This document shows, piece by piece, positions 45,223-55,907 of a stretch of DNA of 64,000 nt; within the stretch, counting starts at the first letter, position 1; every line of letters begins with the position of its first letter. Position numbers and translations under genes: made by a program. The notes beneath the pieces were generated by a model. That model had not been told where the DNA came from, searched no databases, and saw nothing but the letters and a program-made list of their open reading frames with translations. The stretch covers positions 45,651,030 to 45,715,029 of the forward strand of contig NC_044560.1 in NCBI RefSeq assembly GCF_007565055.1. Direction: 5' to 3'. This DNA comes from Rhinopithecus roxellana. Taxonomy: Eukaryota > Chordata > Mammalia > Primates > Cercopithecidae.

Positions 45223-45510
45223 GCAGTCTTTCTCAAAGTCTCAAGCCCAGGAGAATTGTCTGTGTCACTGGTGTGTTTGTTAAAAATATAATTTCCTGGC
45301 CTTCAACTTCAGAACTACAAATTTGCAAAACTTCAGGAAGCACCATTTATATGTAATACCATGTGAATGATGCCCCCTGGTGTTGTTCACTGTGGCAGCC
45401 GTGCTTACCTCTGACTGAATGGGGAATTCTGACTGTGAGGCCTGGGAATTTACATTTTTAGCAAGCACTTCAGGTACATTAGCATTGAGAGCCAATGTCA
45501 ACATTGAAAA
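45223..45510. mobile_element. hAT-Charlie-like non-autonomous element
   Basis: CAGTCTTTCTCAAAGTCTC at one end, and GGGAATTTACATTTTTAGC, AAGCACTTCAGGTACATTAG toward the other, resemble MER20/MER5-type elements. The second terminus is decayed. Confidence 0.5.
45370..45384 (-). promoter_or_regulatory. CTCF-like core
   Basis: ATGCCCCCTGGTGTTG contains GCCCCCTGGTG, close to the reverse-complement CTCF core (CCACCAGGGGGC on the other strand). One position departs from consensus. Binding is inferred from sequence only. Confidence 0.35.
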
Positions 45511-45634
45511 AAGTGTGACTGTCATTTCCTTTGTGAGATGGAAGGATAGGAGGTTGCTGGGGGAGAAGGGAGCAGAGCTGAATGATAATGAGCTCTTCAC
45601 ACTTTCACCCTCTCACTGAGTAATAATAAACTAA

Positions 45635-45800
45635 TTAGGAAAATAATAGCTAACATTTATTTTGTAAATTTATTAACATCAGGCAAGGTGCAAGGCACTT
45701 TACAAGCATTATCTCATTTCATCCTTACAATAACTTCATGAGATCAGTGTTAACATTATTATCTCCATTTTGTAGATGAGCAAAATGAAGTTTGGAGAAC
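45635..45800 (-). mobile_element. MIR
   Basis: TAATAGCTAACATTTATTTTG, GCACTTTACAAGCATTATC and TCTCCATTTTGTAGATGAGC are antisense MIR. Confidence 0.85.
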
Positions 45801-46494
45801 GTAGTTTTGGTATAGGGTAAATATTCAATAAATGTTAACTATTAAAAGCTTATCTGTGAAAGTACTTTTAAAAATACAAATCCTCTACTTTAGCATTCAG
45901 ATAAGAATGGCAGCATTTTTTTCTCCACTCCCACTGCTTCACTTGACTAGCCTTAAAAAAACAAAAAGCAAAAAACAAACAACAAGGATGGCAACATTGA
46001 TGAGAGTAATGATTGGGAAATGGAAACTCGGATAAGCTTGCGTGAGACGTTTGGCAGAGTATGGAGGGGACAGGCACCTCTAGAAAGGAGAATAACAAAG
46101 TACAAAGGTGTTGAATTAAAATATTTGCTTTTTAAGGTCAACCTTTTTGTTTTCCCCATCAGTAGGGGAGGAAATTTCATTCTTCTCCTATACTGTGTCC
46201 ACAACTCAGCAGGTTTCACAGTGTTTGTCTACATAAGATAAATTACATAGTATAAATAATTGATCCTATGTACTGAGTTGGTCTATTATTATTCTTCTAT
46301 CAGAAAATATATTTTAGTAAACCCACAAGTGAACTTGTGCAACGCAATCACTTCATAAATTGTGAACTATGAGGCTGTGTTCTGTAAGAGTCTTCTCCAG
46401 TATGCACATTTAACTGGAGACTGACTACTGGCAAATATTCTAGGGAGAAGAATATTTTAGAGAATTAAGGTTTAATTTACAATTCTATTATGTC
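45801..46494. other. Unique stretch
   Basis: Nothing recognised beyond short A-rich runs (AAAAAAACAAAAAGC near 45957). Confidence 0.5.
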
Positions 46495-46850
46495 AGAGAT
46501 AACCTATAGTCTATAAAATACAGTCTTCTCTTCCTGGATCCAGAGCTTGACTATATGTTCTGGCTTCTCTTGAAGTTAGACGTGGTTTTGTGATGTGGAA
46601 TGTGAGGGGAGGTGCTCTGTAACACTTTCAAGTCTGGCCCTTAAAACCTTCCAGTTATGATCCCCATACCCTTTCCTCTTTCTGGCTGACTGGAGTAGTG
46701 ATGCCCAGGGTAACCTTGGAAGCTGTGTGTTGAAGATGGCAGAGCTATTATCAGCTGAGTCGTTGAATGACCATGTAGAGCAGAGCTACCCATGACCTGA
46801 ATCCCTTCACTGGACTGTTAGGTGAGAAAGGATAAACTTTGTTTAAGAAG
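46495..46850 (+). mobile_element. Ancient LTR-like repeat (third copy)
   Basis: TGGCTTCTCTTGAAGTTAGAC, TTGAATGACCATGTAGAG, CACTGGACTGTTAGGTGAG and AAAGGATAAACTTTG resemble the family seen at 3130-4240 and 31010-31555. Confidence 0.45.
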
Positions 46851-47448
46851 TCCCCTCATTGTAGCAAATACATTCATGGTGAACATTAATTATTTTCCCC
46901 ATGGGTATGTGGTCTGTTTACTCTTTGAATATTAATATTCAATTGGTTAACTCTATGCTGTTGCTTGTAGATACTATTACTTAAAAGATCTCCAGTTTAA
47001 CCAATGGAGACGTCTACTAAGAACACATGACTAACCTTAAAAAAAGGAACATATGAGCAAATAAGGATTGATATTCCTTTCGGCAATTTCAATACAGGCA
47101 ATATTCAACTTGAAATCAGTGCCACTGCCTCAGGATCATGTTTAATGTAAAAAAAAAAAAAAAAAAAAAAAAGAACCAAATTAATTGTAAATACGTTTTC
47201 AATTTGTCATTGTTGTTTGTGCTTATGCCTTACTCACTTTTCTATTAACAACATAATTAACTACTAAATGGCAGGTTAGGGGCTGAAGAAATACCAGAGA
47301 ATATGGAGTTTATTCAAGATAATGTATTTGTCAACAATTAGTAAAGATCTTTATACCAGATAATGGAGATTAAATATGAATAAGGAAGTCTCCTAAGAAG
47401 TAGAGGAACACATGAATGACTTTATCAATTGCTCACTTCTAAAGAAGG

Positions 47449-47452
<4 letters not shown>
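46851..47452. other. Unique stretch with poly(A) run
   Basis: A run of about 24 A around 47149-47172 is not preceded by a recognisable SINE or LINE. Confidence 0.5.
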
Positions 47453-47480
<28 letters not shown>

Positions 47481-47761
47481 GAGAGGGAGTCTGGCTCTGT
47501 CGCCCAGGCTGGAGTGCAGTGGCCGGATCTCAGCTCACTGCAAGCTCCGCCTCCCGGGTTTATGTCATTCTCCTGCCTCAGCCTCCGAGTAGCTGGGACT
47601 ACAGGCGCCCGCCACCTCGCCGGGCTAGTTTTTTGTATTTTTTAGTAGAGACGGGGTTTCACCGTGTTAGCCAGGATGGTCTCGATCTCCTGACCTCGTG
47701 ATCCGCCCGTCTCGGCCTCCCAAAGTGCTGGGATTACAGGCTTGAGCCACCGCGCCCGGCC
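47453..47761 (-). mobile_element. Old World monkey-type AluY
   Basis: Reverse Alu with GTGGCCGGATCTCAGCTC, CACCTCGCCGGGCTAG and GGCTTGAGCCACCGCGCC; near-consensus and young. No clear TSD: the flanks GGGGGAT and CACAAATAAC do not match. Confidence 0.96.
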
Positions 47762-47764
47762 ACA

Positions 47765-48043
47765 AATAACAATTCTTTAAAATCATGTTTGATTTTTCCT
47801 AATTGTCTCAAAACATCTTTTTTAAAAAAATTGAAACGGGAGTAAATAAGACCCACACATTGATTTGGTTGTTATATCTCTTAAGCTTCCTTTAACCTTT
47901 AATACTTTCCCCTTCTTTTTTTCCTCTCTCAAATCATTTATTTGTTGAATAAAATGGCGGGGGGGGGGGGATTGATGCATAGAATTTCCCACTCTAGTTT
48001 TGTTTGGTTGCATTCTCATAGAATTATTTAATACACTATCCTA
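47765..48043 (-). mobile_element. L1ME-type fragment
   Basis: GACCCACACATTGATTTGG, TTGTTATATCTCTTAAGC and ATCATTTATTTGTTG match the same old L1 region as 21545-23190. A 12-G run at 47959-47970 is embedded. Confidence 0.55.
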
Positions 48044-48058
48044 TCCATTGTATTTTTT

Positions 48059-48356
48059 TTTTTTTTTTTTTTTTTTGAGGCGGAGTCTTGCTCTGTCGCC
48101 CAGGCTGGAGTGCAGTGGCCGGATCTCAGCTCACTGCAAGCTCCGCCTCCCGGGTTCCCGCCATTCTCCTGCCTCAGCCTCCCAAGTAGCTGGGACTACA
48201 GGCGCCCGCCTCGTCACCCGGCTAGTTTTTTGTATTTTTAGTAGAGACGGGGTTTCACTGTGTTCGCCAGGATGGTCTCGATCTCCTGACCTTGTGATCC
48301 GCCCGTCTCGGCCTCCCAAAGTGCTGGGATTACAGGCTTGAGCCACCGTGCCCGGC
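48059..48356 (-). mobile_element. Old World monkey-type AluY
   Basis: Reverse Alu bounded by TCCATTGTATTTTTT at 48044-48058 and 48357-48371, a perfect 15-bp TSD; GTGGCCGGATCTCAGC and CAGGCTTGAGCCACCG place it in the monkey lineage. Confidence 0.97.
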
Positions 48357-48382
48357 TCCATTGTATTTTTTGTAACTTTACA

Positions 48383-48573
48383 GCAGTGGTTCTCAGACCT
48401 CAGTGTGCATCAGAATCACCTGGAGGGCTTGTGAAAACACATATTGCTGGGCCACACCGCCAGAATTTCTGTATCAGTAAAGCTGGGTGAGTGTGAGAAT
48501 TTGCATTTCTAACATATTTCCAGGGGATGCTTTTGCCGACAGTCCAAAGACCACACTTTGAGAATTACCACTT
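48383..48573 (-). mobile_element. MER20-like hAT-Charlie element
   Basis: Complete copy: CAGTGGTTCTCAGACCTC at one end, CACACTTTGAGAATTACCAC at the other, with CATCAGAATCACCTGGAGG and GAATTTGCATTTCTAAC inside. Orientation follows my memory of the MER20 consensus. Confidence 0.85.
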
Positions 48574-48639
48574 TAGAGAAAAAATTAGATCCCTTTAAAA
48601 GAATGGTTAGATTTATAATTTTTAAAATTACATATGTAT

Positions 48640-49095
48640 GACATATAAGACAGGATTCAAAGCATGCTGCCCCCAAATAAGGCACCCTGGCATTTGAAGA
48701 AACATCAGAAACAGGAAAGTCACTCTGACCTTATGCCACCCTTCTCCTCTGAAGCAGGTTGTAAAACTCTTATTGGAGAAGTACCCTCCTATACCTGGAG
48801 GAAGGGGCATCTTTATCTCTGAAGACACAAGGACACAGAGAAGAATCTGAATAAATAGGCCTTTCTAAGTTCTCCCTAGTTTGTCACCATTAGGTCCTAC
48901 CTGCTTTGTGCAATCATACTTCTCCACAGCTATACACTTCTTCATCATACTTAGCACAAAATCACACAGATTTCCTTGTTTCTTTGGGTCTTCATTTTTG
49001 AAGGCTCCTCCATCATGTAAAACTTATATATGTATGCTGTTCTGTTGTTAATCTGTCATTTGTTACAGGTGCCTCAGCCATAACTAGCAATCTGT
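48640..49095 (+). mobile_element. Candidate old ERV solo LTR
   Basis: GACAGGATTCAAAGCATGC, CAAATAAGGCACCCTGGC, AAGAATCTGAATAAATAGG and GTTACAGGTGCCTCAGCC look like an ERV LTR, with AATAAA in the middle. I recognise the text but not the family; termini are uncertain. No viral genes adjoin. Confidence 0.45.
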
Positions 49096-49148
49096 AAGAT
49101 ATCTTTTCTCCCGTACAATATGATTGAAGTATTTTCTTAAGAAAATAT

Positions 49149-49490
49149 GGGCCAGGCGTGGTGGCTCATGCCTGTAATCCCAGCACTTTGAGAGGCCAAA
49201 GCAGGCAGATGACGAGGTCAAGAGATCGAGACCACCTGGCCAACATGGTAAAACTCTGTCTCTACTAAAAATACAAAAATTAGCCGGGTGTGGTGGCGCG
49301 CTTGTATGTAGTCCCAGCTACTCGGGAGGCTGAGACAGGAGAATCACTTGAACTCGGGAGGCGGAGGTTGCAGTGAGCCGAGATCATGCCACTGCACTTC
49401 AGCCTGGTAACAGAGCAAGACTCCATCTCAAAGAAAAGAAAAGAAAAGAAAAGAAAAGAAAAGAAAAGAAAAGAAAAGAAAAGAAAAGAT
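49149..49490 (+). mobile_element. AluS-like with (AAAAG)n tail
   Basis: Sense Alu from GGCCAGGCGTGGTGGCTC. Its tail is a run of about eleven AAAAG pentamers (49432-49487). Confidence 0.95.
49432..49487 (+). repeat. (AAAAG)n microsatellite
   Basis: A clean pentanucleotide tract grown from the Alu tail; probably length-variable. Confidence 0.93.
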
Positions 49491-49838
49491 GTATTGGTTT
49501 TGCTATGAGGATTCTTTCTTCTTTTTATCTTTCAATGTTTTATTTTGAAAAATTTCAGTTTTACAGGAAAGTTGAAAGATGTTAGAAATTTTTAAAGACT
49601 TTGCTTTGCAGAAAGGTACTAATGTAGCAGTGAGTGAGTTTGTTCATTTTACCATATCCTGTGCCAAAGTGAGTATTAACATTTAGACAAAACTTGATCT
49701 ATCTGATGGGTGAAAAAAAAAGATTTCTTAATTCAAAATTATTTGGTTACCTGCAAGGTTTAGAGTACTTCTAGTACTTTATTAGCCATTTCTTAGCCTT
49801 GATTCTATTAATTGTTCATTTTCTTTATTCATTTTTCT

Positions 49839-50130
49839 TTTTTGGGGGGGATGAAGTCTCACTATGTCGCCCAGGCTGAAGTGCAGTGATGTAATCTCGG
49901 CTCACTGCAACCTCTGCCTCCTGGGTTCAAGTGATTCTCCTGTCTCAGCCTCCTGAGTAGCTGGGACTACAGTTGCGCACCACCATGCCCAGCCAATTTT
50001 TGTATTTTTTACTAGAGACAGGATTTCACCATATTGGACAGGCTGGTCTCGAACTCCTGACCTCGTGATCCGCCCACCTCGGCCTCCCAAAGTGTTGGGA
50101 TTACAGGTGTGAGCCACCGTGTCCAGTCTG
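49839..50130 (-). mobile_element. AluS-like
   Basis: Reverse Alu bounded by TTCATTTTTCT at 49828-49838 and 50131-50141. A G7 run replaces part of the tail boundary (TTTTTTGGGGGGGATGAAG). Confidence 0.95.
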
Positions 50131-50408
50131 TTCATTTTTCTAATAGATCTTTAGTTTTTTTCATTATCAATATCTATGGGTTCATCACATGTGAAAGATA
50201 ATTATTCTCTCTCATATTTGTAACATATTTTTCCAGTGTATTCATTTATTTTTTTCCAAATTCCTATTTAAGCCTTAAAAAATTAAATTACAACATGTTT
50301 GTGTCATCAAATATTTTGACCTATTATTTGGATTTTTTACCATTACTTTGGAGAGTCCTGCCCAATCTGAGACAGGTAACTAATAACTTATATTTTCTTC
50401 TAGTTTTT

Positions 50409-50701
50409 TGTTGTTGTTGTTGTTGTTGTTGTTGAGACGGAGTCTCGATCCGTCGCCCAGGCTGGAGTGCAGTGGCCGGATCTCAGCTCACTGCAAGCTC
50501 CGCCTCCCGGGTTTACGCCATTCTCCTGCCTCAGCCTCCCGAGTAGCTGGGACTACAGGTGCCCGCCACCTCGCCCGGCTAGTTTTTTTTTGTATTTTTA
50601 GTAGAGACGGGGTTTCACCATGTTAGCCAGGATGGTCTCGATCTGCTGACCTCGTGATCCGCCCGTCTCGGCCTCCCAAAGTGCTGGGATTACAGGCTTG
50701 A
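50409..50701 (-). mobile_element. Old World monkey-type AluY, 5'-truncated
   Basis: (TTG)n tail, GTGGCCGGATCTCAGCTC, and termination at GATTACAGGCTTGA. TTTCTTCTAGTTTTT flanks it (50394-50408 and 50702-50716), a perfect 15-bp TSD, so the truncation arose at insertion. Confidence 0.97.
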
Positions 50702-50716
50702 TTTCTTCTAGTTTTT

Positions 50717-51184
50717 ATCTGTTTGTTTATTGTTATAGTTAACTAAATTACTCAAATGAAATTCATTTGTGTGTTCTACAAGGATTCTTACTTTGAGTAG
50801 CCAACTTGCAGAATACAATAGAATTTGGGGAGGAGCCCCTCGATGCCTGGATTTACTGTTGGAGAGACAGTACAGTATACACCAGATGACTTATCTGTGA
50901 ACCATGGAAACGTTTGGAAAAGGTAAAGCAGACAATACACTGAAGAATCATTTGTCACAAGTACTTGCGGGCAGTCAAAAAGAGCTGGGAGAGTATATGA
51001 ATCATGACGTAAGAACTGTGAAGGGCAGGCATTTGAGTCCAGTCAGCGGCTATTATTGAACAGGATGGTCCTCAAATGAGATACAAATTTTATGCCAACA
51101 GGGGCAAGTCTACAGAACAAATCATTCTGGTTTGTGCCTCAGCTTCTGTAAAACAGGAACTTTTTTCATCAGTTTTTACTCTCT
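50717..51184. other. Unique stretch
   Basis: No repeat or gene recognised. Confidence 0.5.
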
Positions 51185-52725
51185 CATTTAAAAAAATTAA
51201 CTATAGTCCATAGTTCATTTGAGTTTAATTTTTTAAATTTGTTTTTAAATTGACAAAAATTGTATATATTTATTGCATACATGTTGTTTTGAAATATGTA
51301 TACTATAAGTGAAATGTCTAAGTTGAACTAATTAATGTGCATTACTTCATATTTATCCTTTTTGTAATGAGGACATTTAGATTCTAATATTTTAGCGATT
51401 CTCAAAAATATAATACATTGTTATTAACTATGGTCACCATGTTGCACAATAGATCTCTTTATTTCTCCCATCTAATTGAAATTTTGTATTCTTTGCCTAC
51501 ATCTCCCCAGTCCTTGATGCCCTGAGCCCCTCTAACCACCATTTTACTCTCTATTTTTATGAATTCAACTTTTTTATACTCCACTTATAAATGAGATCAT
51601 GCAGTGTTCATCTTTCCATGCCTAGTTTATTTCACTTACCATTATGTCCTCCATGTTCATCCATGTTATTCCAAATCACAGGAGTTTCTTCTTTTTAAAG
51701 AGTGGTTAGTATTCCATTGTGTGTGTATATATTATTGTATTCCATTCCAATATGCTCTTCTCTCATTCTCTCTCTTCCTCTCCCTCTCTCTCTCTCTCTG
51801 TATGTGTATATAAACATATATAGAAACTATCATTGGAGAGTTACATATATGCATACATATATGCTTATATGTACATATATGTATGCACATATGTTTATAT
51901 ACACACATATACATGCATGTACATATACACATATGTATAAACATGTTCATATACACAAATATGTATATATACACGTATATGTGTACATATATACATGTGC
52001 ATATATTCCACATGTATACACATAATACTGCAATATATACACATATGTAACATGTGTATTTATGCGGTACATATGCACATGTGTATATGTACCATATATA
52101 CACACAATACCGCAATATATACACACATGTATTTATACACGTGTATATGTTTGTATATACATATTGGATGCTTAGGTTGATTCTTAGCTATTGTGAATAA
52201 TACCACAATGAACATGAGAGTGCAGCTATCTCTTTGACATACTGATTTCATATTCTTTGGATGTATACCTAGTAGTGGGATTGCTGAATTATGATATTCT
52301 TTTTTTAATTTTTGGAGCAGCCTCCATATTGTTTTTCACAGTGGCTGTACTAGTTTCTGTTTCCACCAACAACGTGCAAGGGTTCCTTCTTTTCCACATT
52401 CTCTCCAATACTTGTCTTTTGCCTTTTTGATAATAGCTGCTGTAACAGGTATGTGGTGATATCTCATTGTGGTTTTATTTTGCATTTCTCTGATGATTAG
52501 TGATGTGGAGCATTTTTTAATATACCTCTTGGTCATTGCATGTCTTTTTTACAGAAATGTCTGTTCAGATCATTGGCCCATTTTAAAATTAGATTATTTG
52601 TTTTCTTACTGTTGAGTTAAGTTTCTTATATATTTTGGATATTAACCCCTTATCAGATGCCTGGCTCTCTAATCTTTTGCATCCTTTTCATTCTGTTTTT
52701 TCTCCTTGTCTTTTGGTCATAGTAA
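51185..52725 (-). mobile_element. L1 3'UTR and ORF2 end, antisense
   Basis: TATTTATTGCATACATGTTG, TCATGCAGTGTTCATC, TTCACTTACCATTATGTCC, GAATAATACCACAATGAAC and CTTATCAGATGCCTGG follow the same layout as 13175-14475. An approximately 370-bp simple-repeat expansion lies inside (51795-52165). Confidence 0.9.
51795..52165. repeat. Long degenerate TATACA/TGTATA repeat
   Basis: After a (TC)n tract, about 370 bp of ACATATATGCATACATAT-type units alternate TG, CA and TA steps. Frames that cross it on both strands are repeat-encoded. Confidence 0.92.
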
Positions 52726-53129
52726 ATCATAGTATCTATAGGTATGAAAAGTTTGGCTTGTGCAATTTACGTGTGCTACTGGGGATGTGAAACAAAGCCG
52801 AACCATGGCACCCCAAACCTGCCCTTATTGGGGTTCAGTGTGACTTGGTAAACTGGATTGATGTCAAACATCCAAAGTCTTCATCTATAATTGAGAAATA
52901 AAAATTGATCTTCAGTTAATAAGAGCATTTTAACTATGTGTGGCTCCTGAGAAAAATGTTGAAAGGTCTCCTTTCTCCCAAGATCTTTGCTTTGCACTCT
53001 AGGGAAATACCATCGACACTTTTGTTGATACTTGGCATTGTAAAAACCACTTAAGATCTTGCTGCACCTGACTGCATCAACACCCCCAGACCCCCCAAAA
53101 AATCGAGTCAGCCAAAGGAGAGAAATAAT

Positions 53130-53320
53130 AATTCATTAAACAACTACTGTGAGGCAACTCCCAAATATATTTTACTTTATTTAATTGTTAGTAATTTCCA
53201 CAATGTAGCTATTATTATTCCCATTTTACTGATGAGGAAATCAATCGAGTACCTTGTTCAAAGTCACAGGGCCATTTGCATGGTTGAACTGGAATTCAAT
53301 CAGATATCCGTACAAGGCCG
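53130..53320 (-). mobile_element. MIR
   Basis: TATTATTCCCATTTTACTG, ATGAGGAAATCAATCGAG, TTCAAAGTCACAGGGCC and AACTGGAATTCAATC are antisense MIR. Confidence 0.8.
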
Positions 53321-53720
53321 AAAAATGCACTTTCCCCTTCACTTTACTCACGTTTAAAGCCCCTTTCTCTATAGCCAAACATCGAAATTCCACAAGAACC
53401 TGACAGAAAAGGGGAATAGGCCAGGGTGAACTGCAAAGCTCATGTCTTGCTCAAAGAGGACAGCTACTAATCAGTTTCAGTCATTGCTCCTTCTGTTGCC
53501 ATTCAGAAATGTAGGTCTGTTTCTTGATCTGACTTTTCAAAGGAAGGTGAGAGCCTGCATTTTGATGTGAAATCTGTCAATGTTTAAATGCTGCCAATCA
53601 ATTACAAATTGTTTTAATTGTGTGGGCCAAATAAAACTTATTTGTTGGTTGTATTTAATCCTTGCCTTATACTTCACTTTAACTACAGACTTTCAGATGT
53701 GACAGGGAATTAATTAGAAC
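53321..53720. other. Unique stretch
   Basis: No repeat recognised. A small exon-like interval with TTGCCATTCAG and AAGGTGAGAG signals lies at 53507-53546 but is only 40 bp. Confidence 0.45.
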
Positions 53721-53721
53721 A

Positions 53722-53998
53722 TTACTGTTCAATAGAAAGATAATGCCATCCATATATATAATTTAAAATTTTCTAGTAACCATATTAAAAAGTTTTTAAA
53801 AGGGTAAAATTAATTTTAATAATGTGTTGTATTTATCCCAATATGTCCAAAATATTATTTTAACGTATGATAAATACAAAGATTATTAAAGAAATAGAAC
53901 ATCTCATCACTTATAGAACATCTCAATTTGTCCTAGCCATATTTCTAGTGCTCCATGGTCACTTTTGGCTAGTAGCTACCATACTGAGCAGCATAGGT
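53722..53998. mobile_element. Old hAT-type DNA transposon relic
   Basis: ACTGTTCAATAGAAAGATAAT at one end and TAGCTACCATACTGAGCAGC at the other, with AATTTTCTAGTAACCATATT and TCTCAATTTGTCCTAGCC inside, match a MITE whose termini read 'CTGTCCAATAGAA'. Family not named. Confidence 0.55.
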
Positions 53999-54529
53999 TT
54001 GGAAGCTATAAATATCTCCCAGGTGGGACCTGTTTATTCAGAAATTTCATCTTCGCCAGGAAACCATGCCCTACTCTAGCTGGTGTTAGAATTTGTCAAA
54101 AGCCTCATTTTTATTTTGGTAAGTGAAAGGGAATTCCCCATTCTTTTAGCTATGACAGAATTCAATTTGTTAGGATAAATTGATGAGTAAATTTACTTTA
54201 GTATCTTAGAGACTTTGCATTGAATACTTCTTTAAACTTCTTTAACAAACATGAATTTGTTCGATAAATGTCAAGTACACAAAAGAGTAAAGAATGTCAG
54301 CTTTACAAAAATGATAATTAATGCTCTGAAGTGTAGTACCTAAGTGTTTGTAAATTCAATTCAATTAGTAGTTGATTAGAATTTCCTATCTCTTGTTGTG
54401 AGGCAGTAATTTCATGTAAGGAACAGCTGGATATAAAACTTACAGGGGTTTGGAATGAGGAGCAATGTGGAGATTAAAAATGATATTCTTAGAGAACTCT
54501 GAATATAGAGTTAGATATTTCTATATTTC
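53999..54529. other. Unique stretch
   Basis: No repeat or gene recognised. Confidence 0.5.
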
Positions 54530-54757
54530 TAATGTCTTAGCTTGGGCCACCATAACAAAACATCATACATTGGGCAGCTTAAACAACAGGAATTTATTTT
54601 CTTACAGTTGTGGAGCCTGAGAAATCCAAGATCAAGGTATCAGCAGATTTGGTGTCTGGCTAGGGGCTCGTTTCCTGGCTTGCAGTTGGCCACCTCTTCA
54701 TTGTGTCCTCGCATGGTGGAGGGAGTGTAACCTCTTTGGTCTCTCTCTCTCTCTCCC

Positions 54758-54903
54758 CCTTTTTTTTTTCTCAGAGATGGGGTCTTGCTTTGTCTCCAGG
54801 CTGGAGTGAAGTGGCATGATCATAGGTCACTGCAGCCTTGAACTGCTGGGCTCAAGGGATCCTTCCTGCTTCATGCTCTTGAGTAGTTGAGGCTATCGGT
54901 GCT
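54758..54903 (-). mobile_element. Alu monomer/fragment
   Basis: CAGAGATGGGGTCTTGC, CCAGGCTGGAGTGAAGTGG, AACTGCTGGGCTCAAGGG: a single diverged reverse arm. Confidence 0.8.
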
Positions 54904-54924
54904 AGTGTCTCTTCTCCTTCTTCT

Positions 54925-55249
54925 TCTTTTTTTTTTTTTTAAGGAAGATGTGTACACCGTACCCAGTGTGTACCTAACAGTGTACACTGTACCCAATGTA
55001 TAGTCTTTCATCCCTCACCCCTCCCACCTTTTCCCCCAAGTCCCCGAAGTCCATTGTATCATTCTTATGCCTTTGCATCCTCGTAGCTTAGCTCCCACTT
55101 ATGTATAAGAGCATACGATGTTTGGTTTTCTATTCCTGAGTCACTTCACTTAGAATGATAGTCTCCAATTCCATCCATGTTGCTGCAAATGCCATTATTT
55201 TGCTTCTTTTTATGACTAATAGTCCATGATGTGTGTGTGTGTGTGTGTA

Positions 55250-55319
<70 letters not shown>

Positions 55320-55378
55320 TTTATCCACTCGTTGATTAATGGGCATTTGGGCTGGTTCCATATTTTTGCAATTGTAAG
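54925..55378 (-). mobile_element. L1 3' end, antisense, with microsatellite
   Basis: CTCCCACTTATGTATAAGAG, ATGATAGTCTCCAATTCC, TCCATGTTGCTGCAAATGCC and TTTGGGCTGGTTCCATA are antisense L1P 3' text, inserted in the MLT1 LTR. The usual 'GTATTCCATGGTGTATAT' site has grown into a TG/TA tract. Confidence 0.85.
55229..55313 (+). repeat. (TG)n(TA)n compound microsatellite
   Basis: About 22 TG steps with one TA interruption, then about 19 TA steps. Strong Z-DNA and cruciform potential; probably hypervariable. Confidence 0.96.
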
Positions 55379-55734
55379 TCACTAATTTTATTGGATCAGA
55401 GACATATCCTTATGACCTAATTTAACTGTAATAATTTCCATAAGAGCCCAATTTCCCAATATAGCCACATTGGAGGTTGGGGCTTCAACATATGGATATT
55501 GAGGAGACAAAATTCAGTCCATAGGAACAGGTTTCAGGGACAGAATAAGAGTTTTATTTTCTTTTCTCATGTTTATTTTGGACCTTTTCAAATCACATCA
55601 GAATCAAGCAGTGTGAAAGACAAAAGGGACAATAGTGGGGATCTAAAATCCACAGGTCCTCAGTTATTTAATTAGTGGTTGAGGTAAGTCAAGTAGCTAG
55701 GACTCTTGAATTCCGTTGCAGTGTTCTTTCTATT

Positions 55735-55865
55735 ATGTTGTTCATTCATTCATTGACTTACTCTATAAAAATTGAGCACCTCCCATGTACTGTATTCTCA
55801 GGGAAAGAAAGACTCAGACCTAGCTTTTGAGCAAAGTATCCCAAGTCTCTTTTATCCCAGCACTA
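55735..55865 (-). mobile_element. L2 3' fragment
   Basis: TTCATTCATTCATTGACTTAC, ATTGAGCACCTCCCATGTAC: antisense L2 end. Confidence 0.65.
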
Positions 55866-55907
55866 GTCTTATTAGAAAATATATTAGGCCATATCTAGGA
55901 TATATAT

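Larger units (their letters stand above)
54530..55535 (-). mobile_element. MLT1-type MaLR LTR, split by Alu monomer and L1
   Basis: GGCCACCATAACAAAACATC, AAACAACAGGAATTTATTTTC and AGATTTGGTGTCTGGC form its start. ACTAATTTTATTGGATC, GGGGCTTCAACATATGGA and ATTCAGTCCATAGGAAC form its end. Two insertions lie between. Confidence 0.75.

Noticed and set aside
48640..49095. Provirus with internal genes
   Set aside because: Only LTR-like text is present; an Alu follows directly and no gag, pol or env remnant is visible nearby.
49432..49487. CRISPR-like regular array
   Set aside because: Pentamer microsatellite from an Alu tail, with no spacers. No CRISPR is expected or seen in this primate sequence.
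51732..52124. 130-codon Tyr/Cys/Ile/His-rich frame
   Set aside because: Encoded by the TATACA-type simple repeat; both strands show similar artefacts.
53507..53546. 40-bp microexon candidate
   Set aside because: Good acceptor and GTGAGA donor, but the interval is very short and such pairs arise often by chance in 64 kb.
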